Source of the DNA: Aplectana chamaeleonis
Lineage: Eukaryota > Nematoda > Chromadorea > Rhabditida > Cosmocercidae
Direction of reading: 5' to 3'
DNA: 64,000 bases
Assembly (NCBI GenBank): GCA_029168955.1
Contig: JAPDOI010001914.1
Location: forward strand, 60,447 to 124,446
Shown here: positions 44,286 to 56,110 of the stretch, in pieces
How the letters are laid out: every line of letters begins with the position of its first letter
Position numbering within the stretch: position 1 is the stretch's first letter
The notes under the pieces: model-generated
The model's input: the letters and a program-made list of their open reading frames with translations, nothing else
Databases searched by the model: none
Told to the model about the DNA's origin: nothing
Translations under genes and position numbers: made by a program

Positions 44286-46452
44286 CCTCTCTAGGCTTTT
44301 ATGAATTACCGCGCATTTGGAGTGGAACAGTAACTTGAACAAAGACTGATTGTTCAATGTCGTTTTGTCGTCCGTCCGCACCCTCCCCATAACTTCCAGA
44401 GCCCCATATAAAAAAACAAGAAAGCCGTCTTTGCAGGACTTAGCCTGACTGCCACTCCTTTCACCTTTCAACTTATCAAAATCGCCCATGAAACCACTTT
44501 GTTTTCGACAGTGGTAAAGCCCATACACATGAATTGAATTCTCTTAAAATTTTGTGTTTCAGCCTTCAATGATAATTGAATTCCTTCCATACCGGGTTTG
44601 GGGCGAGGTATAAGTCCGGGAGGTGGTTTTAAGTCACGTCAATGATCCTGTCGTGTCACCAACGCACGAAGGTCGTGACCCCAGGTGATGCCGAGAATTG
44701 AATCTCCCCCACGCAATGAGGGTGAAGTCGTTTGGCTGAAGAAAGGAAAAGAACTCCGAAGTTCTCGCTGATTTTTTGGCTATTTCTGATGACAGAATGT
44801 TGAGAACAGAAAAACGTAATCCCCCAACCTACCCCTTTAAATGAGTGCACAATCGTATGAGCCTAACTATACTTTGAAGGTTTGGTGGACTGAAATGCAC
44901 CTACAGCTCAATACTGTTTTGGAGTGGTTAGAGATGTGACGAAATAGTGCTATAGTGATGGAGGCCCAGCAGGTGGTCGTACTTTGTGCTCCGATTCTTT
45001 TATTATATGGAAGGATGTTTACGTGTTTTTTGTCTTTCTTGACCCTCAATTTTGAGAGTTCCACAAAAAGATTGAGCTACAAACTTCAAAATTTCACAGG
45101 AGGCTAGGTGCAGTCATAACCAACTTTGTGGTCAAAAATGAGCTTTCTAGCTCAACGATAAGTGTTCCAACAAGATCGTGTACGCCAACTGAAAAAAAGG
45201 AGATGAACCCTTTTTTCGACCAAAATCACGTGGTTTTGACGATTTTTCTCCAATCTCAGGTAATCATTCCGGACCATTTTTGAACAGTTATTCGGCTTTC
45301 TATTTCTAAAGTATAATACTAATGCAAGAAGAACGGTCTTCCTACGTTTTGATCTGGACCCTGATACTGAGATTCAGGGGGTTGTGCGAAGTGAACTCAA
45401 AGCCGAATCTGGAGCCAGTAGCAGTCCCCCAATGTGGTATTTGGTGACTTTAAAAGGCAGCCAACCTGAGGTCGGTGACGCGTAGATGCCTCCTATGGTT
45501 GCCACCTTAGAACCGAGAATCATTCTCGAAGAGTAGCGTTGAATGCAAAACTCTCAATAGTCGACGTATCTGTACCAGCACCGCACCAACCTACGAGGCG
45601 GATGCCCAACACAGCGCCTTAGACCACTAGGCCACATGTTCATGTGGGACGGACTTTTTCCGTTTTTCTACATACACTCCCTCCACCGTTCTTCGTATTC
45701 ATTGCAACTTTGATCAAACTAGCAGTAGTAAATATGGGTTTTTGCAAATGTGTTTTTTGCATCATTCAGATATATTAAGTTTTCAACCTTGGATGATGAT
45801 GGGAATGCGGATTTTTTCGCGAAAATCATCAAAGCGGGAAAATGTCAGATCCAAAAAACGATTTTGAAAATTTTTTGTTGGGTGGCCACTTACCACTGAA
45901 CCACGATACACAATACTTTGTAGCATAATTTACCGGAAAGTTCAAAGGATTTTTTTATTTATGAACTATTTTTATCCTTAGTTTGTTTCACGCTTCCCAG
46001 CCAACATAGAAGGAAGTGAACTTGAAGTGAAAGAAGAGGAAAACGAAGTTTAGATAAAAGCCGCACTTAGATGAACTATTATACATTTAGTATCTAGTTT
46101 TCTGAAGAATGAAACCGTTTTTCAGCCATCTTTCTTAGATGGCTCTCGATGCAAAGCTGATTTTATTTGTGGTGAGCGGTTATTGGAAAAAAAAAACTGG
46201 AAATGGTTGAATATGGCCACAGCAACTTCTAGGAATTGGAAGTTGAGCTTAGTAGACGACTAAAGCACGTGAAATCTATAAAGGAGACGTATTCATGTCA
46301 GCTGCGTACAGTTTGACGTTAATCTCCCACCACTAATCTTCGCCAGGAACCATTGAAACATCGATAAAACTTTCGAACGTTTCGCCTGCCATTCCTATCA
46401 GTTGGCAGTGGAGCTGCATGGCCGCCAGCCGACGGGTGCAATTTTTCCTTGC
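44286..46452. other. No recognisable protein gene
   Basis: Mixed AT-rich DNA. Short frames (for example 44145-44528 minus) have no domain. The only notable segment is the tRNA-like stretch at about 45555-45640. The rest shows no ordered repeats. Confidence 0.35.
45555..45655 (-). other. Possible tRNA-derived SINE or tRNA relic
   Basis: On the minus strand TGGCCTAGTGGTCTAAGGCG (A box within 45624-45634) is very like the D-arm of a tRNA or tRNA-derived SINE. A clear B box at tRNA distance is missing; GGTTGGTGC at about 45585 is a poor match and GGTTCTAAGG near 45505 is too far for a plain tRNA. It is therefore not called as a tRNA gene. Confidence 0.35.
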
Positions 46453-46460
46453 CTACATAG

Positions 46461-46812
46461 TATAGTTGTACACGAACGAAATTTTCAAAAAATTTTCGAA
46501 AGATTTTTCGAAATTTTTTCCGTTCGTTTTCGTTCGTTCGAAAATTCGTCGAACGAAATTTTCTTCAAAATTCGTTCGTTCGAAATTTCGTCGAACGAAA
46601 TTTTTTTAAATTTTCGTTCCTTCGAAATATTTCGAACGAAAATTTTGATTTTCGTTCGTTCAAAATTTTTCGAACGAAATTTTTCAATTTTCGTTCGTTC
46701 GAAAATGTTTCGAACGAAATTTTTCATTTTTCGTTCGTTCGAAAAGGTTTCGAACGAAAAAATTTCGATTTTCGTTCGTTAGACATTTTTTTTTTGAAAT
46801 TGTACAACTATA
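46461..46812. mobile_element. 352-bp element with perfect 8-bp target duplication and CGAACGAAA repeats
   Basis: The element starts TATAGTTGTACA and ends TGTACAACTATA (perfect 12-bp inverted ends). CTACATAG flanks it exactly on both sides (46453-46460, 46813-46820). The interior is a run of TTCGTTCGTTCGAAAATTT / CGAACGAAATTTT units spaced about 45-60 bp, each itself a dyad. An 8-bp duplication suggests a hAT-type insertion. Confidence 0.9.
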
Positions 46813-46820
46813 CTACATAG

Positions 46821-47540
46821 ACAACGAGATACGACGCCGTGCTGAGCTGGGGTGATAAGTGGACAGCGGACTGGTCGGATCGCAAGCGCTCCACTGCCCT
46901 TTCTTAGAACGCACTTGCTTCAAAAAGTCAGCACCATTGGACGTGCTCGCCCCCATGGCCGCGGTATCGACCCAACTCCTCTTGGCTCCGCGCTCTCTTT
47001 CTCTTTCTTCTGCGGTGGTGAGCGAAGTCACCACCCGTTTTTTGCAGTCAGCCACCTCACAAAAGAACGCTCACTGCTCCCAGGTGGCTGACTGCAATGG
47101 TCATTAACCTGAGCGCCGCCTGTGCATTTCTATGCCGGCCCGTCCTTATCGATAGCCGAGAAACGATCGACCCAGTCATCACGCAGTGACAGCCTGTAGC
47201 TGCCACCTTCCGGGGGGTTGTTATTGGCCCTGGTGAGCACTTCGCGCTCACCACAATTGACGCAACATGTTAGTAACCTTTTTTAACTTCGTTCAAGAAA
47301 AAAATGATCGCACGTCTGAATGGCGTCATGGTGAATTACTTCCAACGCAGCGCCAAGAAACGAATCGTAAAACTGCTCTCTTGCGTTCTCCGCGCAACTA
47401 TCCCTAGTTGATGTCGGCGGGAACTTCGAATTTGTCTTGAGCTTTATTTGAATGGGTTTTTCTTGACGTTTTTGAGGGGCTCCTTGCAACCTTTAGTCAC
47501 TATAGGGATATTACAACACGAAGACGTCAGAAACCTAAGT
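46821..47540. other. GC-richer DNA with several hairpins, no clear gene
   Basis: Open frames 46852-47107 overlap on both strands and carry no domain. Three dyads occur: GGTGGTGA-GCGAAG-TCACCACC at about 47013, the 16-bp stem at 47042-47097, and GGTGAGC/GCTCACC at about 47231-47251. Confidence 0.35.
47042..47097. repeat. Perfect 16-bp stem with a 24-nt loop
   Basis: TTGCAGTCAGCCACCT (47042-47057) and AGGTGGCTGACTGCAA (47082-47097) are exact reverse complements. The loop is 24 nt. It could be a short hairpin RNA, a protein-binding dyad, or the remains of inverted-repeat termini. Confidence 0.8.
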
Positions 47541-47626
47541 ATGGTTTTCATCGTGCACGATGCCTTTAATCAATATAGCGAATAATCTCGAAGTTGAAGG
47601 TTATGATGAGCACTGCCTTTGAACGC
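47541..47626. mobile_element. Abutting end fragments of MITE families beta and alpha
   Basis: ATCGTGCACGATGCCTTTAA (ending about 47568) is a beta right end. The next 55 bp to GAGCACTGCCTTTGAA (about 47625) match an alpha end, including ATAGCGAATAATCTCGAAGT. The remainder of both elements is absent. Confidence 0.65.
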
Positions 47627-47629
47627 AAA

Positions 47630-48041
47630 AAAGCTACACGACGCAGTGTTTTTTACGCAGCGTGAATTTCGGACAACAGAACATATTTGAACGAAGTTTT
47701 ACAAGAATTTAGGCTACGACTGCCTTCAGACAGCACCTGAAGTTTGCAGTGCTTTCTCATCTTTTATGTCTCTATCCTTTCCTAACTATCTTCTTGGGGT
47801 TCTGAAAATGCAACAAAACTCACAGATATACAGAAGAACACGAAAATGGAAGCCAGAAACGAGTAAAAACAACGATTACTAGAACGAGAATTCAATACTG
47901 GATGCACGAGAGAAGCGAAAATGTGGTTTAGGGAGTTGGCCAATAATAAAATTGAGCATTTATTAAACTGCAAATTGGAGATAGACGTCGCGAAAATACG
48001 TTGCGTACTTGCAGACGCCCCTCATGCCGGCAAAAAATGGG
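47630..48041. other. No recognisable gene
   Basis: AT-rich sequence with one 63-codon minus frame (47782-47973) without a domain. Nothing repeated is visible. Confidence 0.35.
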
Positions 48042-48533
48042 TTAAAGGCAGTGTTCACGATAATCTTCAATTTTGAGATTATTCGCTATATTCATCAAGT
48101 TTCCCCCGGGTAGAACTAAAATGAGGTAGAAATTGAGAAAAACGCCCCAGAAGTACACGAAATCCTTAAGTATCACCCCGCCTCTTAAGTATCACAGGAA
48201 GTGTTTGTTATGACAATGAAATCTTTTGTGGGCCCATCCTTTGCAATTCTCTACTCTCTATTGCTCCGTTTTTCCCTTAGGGCTCTAACTAATAATGCTT
48301 TGCATAAAATATTCTTCTATTTTTGATTGACCCAATTTTCCATCGGTGAGAACCATCATGAGCATGTTCATCCAACCGGACAACTAGTTCATTTTATAGA
48401 ATAGTGTCACTGAAATACAACGTTTTAATGCGTTTGTCGCCGTTCTTTCGTAATTTTGGGAATACTTGGGGGCCAACGCATTGTTTTATGTGAAAAACTC
48501 GGGAACGAAAATCATCGTGAACACTGCCTTTAA
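48042..48533. mobile_element. MITE family alpha, complete reference copy (492 bp)
   Basis: Starts TTAAAGGCAGTGTTCACGAT and ends ATCGTGAACACTGCCTTTAA, inverted 20-bp ends including TTAA on both sides. It supplies the uninterrupted order used to recognise the split copy at 24144-26180 and the truncated one at 21467-21904. No coding capacity. Confidence 0.9.
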
Positions 48534-50534
48534 GGAAAACAACCGAAGTTTTGTGCTGATGAATCAAAGGTGCTGGGTTATCCAACCCAAACTAATTCCT
48601 ATACCCAGGCCTGGCGAACCCAGGGCTGGCGTTAATCCCTTTTTCGATGATGAATCCGGGCTGAGGATTATTCACCTAGAATGACAGGCTTAATAGCTAC
48701 AATACTCGCCCTAATTTACTCAAAGAAGTCGCGAAAGTCGCGAAATCGCGACTTTTGCTCCTTTTCGCCATAACTCGTTTCTTTCTCCGTTTTTCCCCAT
48801 AGTGTGTGGTACCATTCGAATGTGCACGTCGCCCTCTATCCGATTCAATGAAAAAGTTTTGAGAAAGTCCGTTTTCGTACTGCTCGCCCCACTTAGAAGT
48901 ACCTGAGGTGAGCTACAAACGGGCGCGCGCCTGAGATAATTACTTTCCTCTCGACGAACGCATGCAGCTCACGAGAAGTCGCCAGAGTTTCAGTCTCTTC
49001 TAACGTTCTTTCGTAGAAACATTGTAAATAGAGATTGGCAGAAGTAATTGTTTCACGGAAAGAACTCGAATTCACTCTTCGCTTTGAGGTTTCCATTTTG
49101 AAATGTAACGGCCTTTCTAAATTCAATTGAGGGGCTGCAGACCTTGTCACCGCGCCGATTTCCGCTAATTTGAATTTCGCAAACTCTCCCATTTCAGGCT
49201 CAATGCGAACTTCTTGGCCTTTTTATTAGCTATTTACACTTACGTATGCATAAATTAACTGAATTCAATTCTAATTTTTCGGTTTTTTTAATATTCAATT
49301 CCTTTGAGATTTGAATTCGAGTTCAATTCAAAAGTTTTGCATCCGATTCTATTTTTAACGTTGGAAATTTATTCAAAGTTCAAAAACTCTAGATTTGATT
49401 CAAAATTAATTGTGGTTTTGCACTTCCAATTTTTTTCAAATTTTCGATTTGATTTTGTTTTTGTTTTGGGAAACTCTTGCTTATTTAGAGTTTTGGGAGC
49501 TCGGTTATATATTCAAATTTCTAAGACTACGAATTCATTCAAATTTCAGCAATTTGGAATGTAATTCTTTTTTTTTCTGATTTTTGAATTCAATATTTTT
49601 TTCTTATCTATTTCAGGTTTCCAAATCCACTCCACGCGGGTAATACCAGTGCTTATCCACTTCATTAAAATCATCAACTGAATTTAATAACAAATTGTTC
49701 CGTTTTTTGTCTCAGAAAAACTTGTCTCAGAATCTGGTAATTTGATTTTTATACAAAAAAACCGCGGATGATTCGATTTTTTAACATTGGGAAACTATTC
49801 GAATTTCAAAAAATCTGAATTAAATTCGAATTTACGTCTGATTTTTTGAAGTCTATTTTTTCAATTTCTCAAATTTATTTCGAATTTTATTTTTTCATTC
49901 CACTTTTTTCAAGTTAATTTCAACTTTATTTTCAACCTCGAAATCCAAATTTATTTTTGATTTGAAAATTCTCTTCTATTTTTTCTGATTTTCAAATTTA
50001 TTTCAGGCTTTTTATAGGTCTCTTGACTGTTTCAAGTTTTGAAAAGTGCGCTGTTGAATAAAGTTTTCAACACCGCAAATTTATTCGAATCTTAAAATTC
50101 TGAATTTAACTCAAAATTATTTCGGATTTTTGAATCTGGATTTGCTTTTGCAAATTGTTTAATTTATTTAAGAGTTCAAAAATATATATATTTCAAATTT
50201 TGATAATCCGAGTTTGATTAAAATCTTTAAAACGTAAAATTTAAACCGAACTTTAAAATTCCGAAATGTCCAAATTTTTGAATTTAATCAAAATTTCGGA
50301 TGTAGTTCAAATTCTGAGAGTGGAGACAAACTTTTTCAGCACTTGTAAACATTGTTGAAAAACAAAAAAGCGAATCCTCTGTAGAATTTATCATTTTTCA
50401 TCGCATTATTAAATCATATTAAATGGTATTCTATATGTTGTTTTTTATTTCTTTATAATTGTAAATTTTTCAATGTTACTTCCATTTATTGATTTTATCA
50501 TAATTATGAAATAAATACAATTTTCTTGAATACT

Positions 50535-52560
50535 TTGTTGAAGCCACTGATAGATCCAAAAAGCATCCAGAATCGCAGAAGTTCTAAGATTTCAGAAGCT
50601 CTCAGGGTTTTTACGAGTGGTGGTGTACAGGTTTGGAGCCTTGCCAACGCTGAACCCGTGCGTGACTCCTTCACCCCTGCCGCATGCCGCGTCCGGGATT
50701 TACCAAAGCAGGCTGGGCCTTCTCCGCCGCCACTGGACCAACACATATCCGTTTAACTGACAAACATTGACAGGTCCCACACGAGACCTGGAAATATGGA
50801 AGAATCTTTCAATGAATATACGTTCCCACCCACTCAGTGGTCAAAATATAGACGACTTCGCCGAAATTTCGAACATTTTCTCACTTAAAAATAATAATTT
50901 TTGGAATTCATGGAAATTTTATCAAAATTTATTCCTTTTTAAATGTTCTTAATGTATGTTTTTTTCTGTGGGAATTGCTAATTTTTTCATTCATCATATC
51001 TACTATATATTAATTATATTTTTAAAGCATTATTCACTAATTTCTTTGAAAATGTATTTCCACTCATTTTATTAGGAGTCACTTAAAGATCCAAATGCAT
51101 CTAGAATCGCAGAAATTCCAAGATTTTCAGAAGTTCTCTAGGGGTTTTTACGAGGTGGTGGTGTACAGGTTTGAGCTCTTTGCCAACGGGGCTGGACCCT
51201 GTGCGTGACTCTCTTCACCCCTCGCATGCCGTCCGATTTACCAAAGCAGGCTGGCCTTTCTCCGCCGCCACTGACCAACACATATCCACTGACTCAACAT
51301 TGGACGGCCCACACGAGACCGGAAATATGGGACAATCTCCAATAAATATGCGTTCCCATACACTCCGCGGTCAAAATATAGACGATTCTTGGCGTGAAAT
51401 TTCTCGAACCCTTCTTCTCACTTTCAAAATAATAATTTTCTAGAATTCACTTTAGAAATTTTTATCAAAAAATTATTCCATATTAAACTTTCCTAATGTA
51501 TGCTTTTTTTGTCTGGTGGGAATTGCTAATTTTTTCATTCCATCATATCTACTATATTAATTATAGTATTTTAAAGCATTAGTCACTAATTTTCTTGAAA
51601 ATGTATTTCAAACATTTTATTAGAGTCACTTAAAGATCCAAAGTGCATCTAGAATCGCAGAAATTCCAAGATTTCAGAAGCCTCTAGGGTTTTTACGAGT
51701 GGTGGTGTACAGGTTTGGAGCCTTGCCAACGCTGGACTCTGTGCGTGACCCTTCACCCTCGCATGCCGTCCGATTTACCAAAAGCAGGCTGGCCTTCTCT
51801 CCGCCGCCACTGACCAACACATATCCACTGACAAACATTGGACGGCCCACACGAGACCGAAATATGGGACAATCTCCAATAAATATGCGTTCCCATACAC
51901 TCCGGGCGGTCAAAATATAGACGACTTTAAGCGGAAATTTCTGAACCTTCTTTCTCACTTCAAAAATAATAATTTTCAGAATTCACAGAAATTTTTTATC
52001 AAAAATTATTCCATATTAAACTTTCCTAATGTATGCTTTTTTTGTCTGTGGAATTGCTAATTAAGCAATTTTTCTATCTCATCGTATCATGCTAAGCATT
52101 AATTATACTTTTAAAGACATTAGTCACTAATTCTCTTGAAAATGTATTTCCAACATTTTATTAGAGTCACTTAAAGATCCAAAGTGCATCTAGAATCGCA
52201 GAAATTCCTGGAAGACTTTCAGAAGTTCTAGGGTTTTTACATGAGTGGTGGTGTATAGGTGCTTGGGCCTTGCCAACGACTGGACCTGTGCGTGACTCCT
52301 TCACTCCTCAAGCATGCCGTCCGATTTACCAAAGCAGGCTGGCCTTCTCCGCACGCCACATTGACCAACACATATCCACTGACCAACATTGGACGGCTCC
52401 ACACGAGACCGGAAATATGGAAGACAATCTTTCAATAAATATACGTTCCCACTCCACTCAGCGGTCTAAATATAGACAAATCCAGTATTCTTGCAAGCCT
52501 TTAGTTATTAAAAAATATTTTGAAAAACTTATTTATTACTTTTTATTAAAGGATTTATAG
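50535..52560 (+). repeat. 540-bp tandem units in the left arm (four copies)
   Basis: GTGGTGGTGTACAGG starts at about 50617, 51155, 51700 and 52245, giving spacings of 538, 545 and 545 bp. Each unit carries CTTGCCAACGCTGGAC, GCATGCCGTCCGATTTACC, ACTGACCAACACATATCC and an AT-rich tail ending near TTAGAGTCACTTAAAGATCC. Copies differ by scattered small indels, which break any frame. Confidence 0.92.
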
Positions 52561-52599
52561 ATCCAAATGCATCTAGATTTGCAGAAGATCCTCTATGTT

Positions 52600-53360
52600 G
52601 CTCTCCCAGTTTGAATTATATCATAGCACATAAAAAATAGTTACAACATGAAAATGAATTTATATCTAAATTTCAATTTTTTCTAAAATCATTTCAACAA
52701 TAATCTTGATTTTGATTTTTTGAAAATCTTTCTATCAAAAACTCTATGTGAGTTTTCTATCAAACCTGGGATAACTTGGTAACTACACGAAAATCCAACT
52801 CTCGGCGAGTAGTCAATTAGAGGTTTCCTCTCTTGGTCCTAATTTGCCCCTCAAACACCAATACCACATCGAGTATGTTAATTTGAGCGCAGATCAGAAT
52901 GGGAGTAACGTCAGAGTGCCTCTATTTGCTAGAGCTCCCATTTAGCGTGGTCCCCTGCTGCAAATTCTGGGCATTATTCTAAAGCGCTACACCCCTGAAG
53001 TTTTTATACTATCACAATGACTTCATCTTCTCCCCACGGTACTTTCTCCTGATCACAGCTGTTACTCTTCCAGTAGATGGCACCGATTTGCCGGTTATCC
53101 ATGAGAGTTTTCATGTTTCCATTTATGAACATATGAAACCTTTTTTTCTTGATCAGCAGTATGGTGCTATATATTCCTATTTTCTGTCACCAAGGAAAAT
53201 CTAAATGCAAGGTGGGTCTGGATTACTACTATTTTTCTAATCCTAATTTTCTAAAATTTCAAATGTTTGATTTTTGAAGATCAAAATAGATTTTTGATAA
53301 AATATTTATAAATAGTGTAAAAATTATTTTTTTTAAATTAAAAAAAAAGCTCCACAATTT
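52600..53360. other. Unique centre of the giant inverted repeat
   Basis: About 760 bp with no partner elsewhere in the window. The frames are short and no domain is visible. If the element ever carried a gene, this is where a remnant would be, but I see none. Confidence 0.5.
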
Positions 53361-53364
53361 CTCT

Positions 53365-54240
53365 TGAACTCTGTCTATATTTTGACCGCAGAGTGTATGG
53401 GAAACGTATATTTATTGGAAGACTTCTTCCATATTTCGGTCTCGTGTGGGCTGGTCCAATGTTGGTCAGTGCGGATATGTGTTGGTCAGTGGCGGCGGAG
53501 AAGGCCAGCCTGCTTTGGGTAAATCGGGCGGCATAGGTGAGGGTGTGAAGGGCTCACGCACAGGTCCAGCGTTGGCAAGGCCTCCAAATCTGTAAACCAC
53601 CACTCGTAAAAACCCTAGAGCTTCTGGAAATCTTAGAACTTGCATGATTCTAGATGCATTTTGGATCTTTAAGTGACTCTCTAATAAATGGTGAAATACA
53701 TTTTTCAAGAAATTAGTGAATAATGCTTTAAAATATAATTAATATAGTAGATATGATGAATGAAAAAATTAGCAATTTCCACAGAGACAAAAAACATACA
53801 TTAGGAAAATTTAATATCGAAATAATTTTTGATAAAAATTTCTGTGAATCTCTAAAAATTATTATTTTTGGAAGTGAGAAAGAGGTTCGTAAATTTCCGC
53901 CAAGTCGTGTCTATATTTAGACCGCTGAGTGGGTGGGAACGTATATTTATTGAAGATTCTTCCATATTTCCGGTCTCGTGTGGGCCGTCCAATGTTGGTC
54001 AGTGGATATGTGTTGGTCAGTGGCGGTGGAGAAGGCCAGCCTGCTTTGGTAAATCTGGACGGCATGCGAGGGGTGATAGGGTCAACGCACAGGTCCAGCG
54101 TTGGCAAGGCTCCAAATCCTGTACACCACCACTCGTAAAAACCTCCTTTAGAGCTTCTGGAAATCTTAGAACTTCTGCGATATCTGGATGCTTTTGGATC
54201 ACTACCAGTGGCTTCAAATAAAGTATTCAAGAGAAAATTG
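53365..54240 (-). repeat. 540-bp tandem units in the right arm (two copies, inverted)
   Basis: The same unit on the minus strand: the complement of the GGTGGTGTACAGG block lies at about 53587 and 54120, about 535 bp apart. The inner unit is only partly present. The lower copy number than in the left arm shows gain or loss after the arms formed, or an assembly collapse. Confidence 0.9.
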
Positions 54241-56110
54241 TATTTATTTTCCATAATTATGATAAAATCATCAAATGGGTAACATTGAAAAATTTACAAT
54301 TATAAAGAAATAAAAGAAAACAAAATATAGAATACATTTATTATGATTTAATAATGCGATGAAAAAATAATAAATTCTACAGGATTCGTTTTCTTTTTTG
54401 TTTTTCAACAACAAGTTTACATAATGCTGAAAAGTTTGTTTCACTCTCAGAATTTGAACTACATCCAGAAATTCTTGATTAAATTCAAAAAATTTGGAGA
54501 CATTCTCGGAATTTTAAAGTTCGGTTTAAATTTTACGCTTTAAAAATTTTAATCAAACTCAGATTACTTCAAAATTTGAAATATATATATATTTTTCGAA
54601 CTCTTAACAATAAATTAAACAATTTGCAAAAGCAAATCGAATTCAAAAATCCGAAATAATTTTGAGTTAAATTCTAGAATTTTAAGATTCGAATCAGTTT
54701 GCGGTGTTGGAAAATTTGAATCAACTGCCGATTTTTCAAAACTTGAAGCAGTCAAGAGACCGTATAAAAGCCTGAAATAAATTTTGAAAATCAGAAAAAA
54801 ATGAAGAGAATTTCCCAAATCAAAAAATAAATTTGGATTCTGGAGGTTGAAAATGAAGTTGAAACTTAATCTTGAAAAAGTGGAATGAAAAAATGGTAAA
54901 TTCGAAATAAGTTTGAGAAATTGAAAAAATAGACTTCAAAAAATCAGGACGTAAATTCGAAATTATTCAGATTTTTGAAATTCGAATAGTTTCCCAACGT
55001 TAAAAATCGAATCATCCGCGGTTTTTTTGTATAAAAATCAAATTACCAGATTCTGGAGACAAGTTTTTCTGAGACAAAAAACGGAATAATTTGTTATTAA
55101 ATTCAGTTGATGATTTTAATGAAGTGGATAAGCACCTGGTATCACCTGCGTGTGGAGTGGATTTGGAAACCTGAAATAGATAAGAAAAAAATATCGAATT
55201 CAAAATCAGAAAAAGAATTACATTCCAAATTGCTGAAATTTGAATGAATTTGTAGTCTCAAAAATTGAATATATAACTGGAGCTCCCAAAACTCTAAATA
55301 AGCAAGAGAGTTTCCCAAAACAAAACAAAATCAAATCAAAAATTGGAAAATTGGAAGTTCAAAACCATACCACTCCCAAATCAAATCCAGAGTTTTTTGA
55401 ACTTTGAATACATTTCCAACGTTAAAAATAATAGAATCGGATGCAAAACTTTTGAATTGAACTCGAATTCAAATCCTTCAAAGAAATTGAATATTAAAAA
55501 CCGAAAAAATTAGAATTAAATTCGGTTAATTTTTATGGCATACATAAGTGTAAATATTAATAAAAAGGCCAAGAAGTTCGCATTGAGCCTGAAATGGGAA
55601 GTTTGCGAAATTCAAATTAGCGGAAATCGCGCGGTGACAAGCGTCTGCAGCTCCCTCAATTGAATTCCTAGAAAAGGCTGTCACATTTCAAAATGGAAAC
55701 CTTCAAAGCGAAAGTGAATCTGGAGTTCTATTCCTGTGAAACACCATTACTTCTGCCAATCTCTATTTACATAATGTTTCGTACGCGAGAATCGTTAGAG
55801 ACTGACTCTGGGCGACTTTCTCGAGCTGCATGCGTTCGTCGAGAGGAGAGTAATTATCTCTGGCGCGCCCGTTTATGGCGCCTGCTACTCTCAGGTACTC
55901 TGCAAGTAGGCGAGCAGTAATGAAAACGGACTTTCTCAAAACTTTTTCATTGAATCGGATAGAGGGCGACGTGCACATCTGAATGGTACCACACACCATG
56001 GGGAAAACGGAGAAAGAAACGAGTTATGGAGTGAAAAAGTCGCAAGTCGCGATTTCGCGACTTTCGCGACTTCTTTGAGTAAATTAGGCTGCGAGTATTG
56101 TACTACATAC

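Larger units (their letters stand above)
48698..56102. mobile_element. Giant inverted-repeat element, 7.4 kb, TA-flanked
   Basis: The tips CAATACTCGC and GCGAGTATTG are each preceded or followed by TA. From there inward the two halves are inverted copies for kilobases: 48710-49200 against 55560-56090 (CGACGTGCACA..., CTGAAATGGGA), 49200-50520 against 54240-55560 (AT-rich), then 540-bp units. The left arm has four such units, the right arm two. Only about 52600-53360 looks unique. No transposase was found. A 99-codon frame in the left arm (48893-49192, minus) is broken in the right arm by small indels. Confidence 0.88.

Noticed and set aside
45555..45655. Functional tRNA gene on the minus strand
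   Set aside because: The A box is good, but no B box lies at tRNA distance and no cloverleaf could be drawn; kept only as a tRNA-like segment.
49304..49564. Phe-rich ORF in the giant element's left arm
   Set aside because: It lies in AT-rich TTTCAAATTT-type DNA, and the matching right-arm sequence does not keep the frame.
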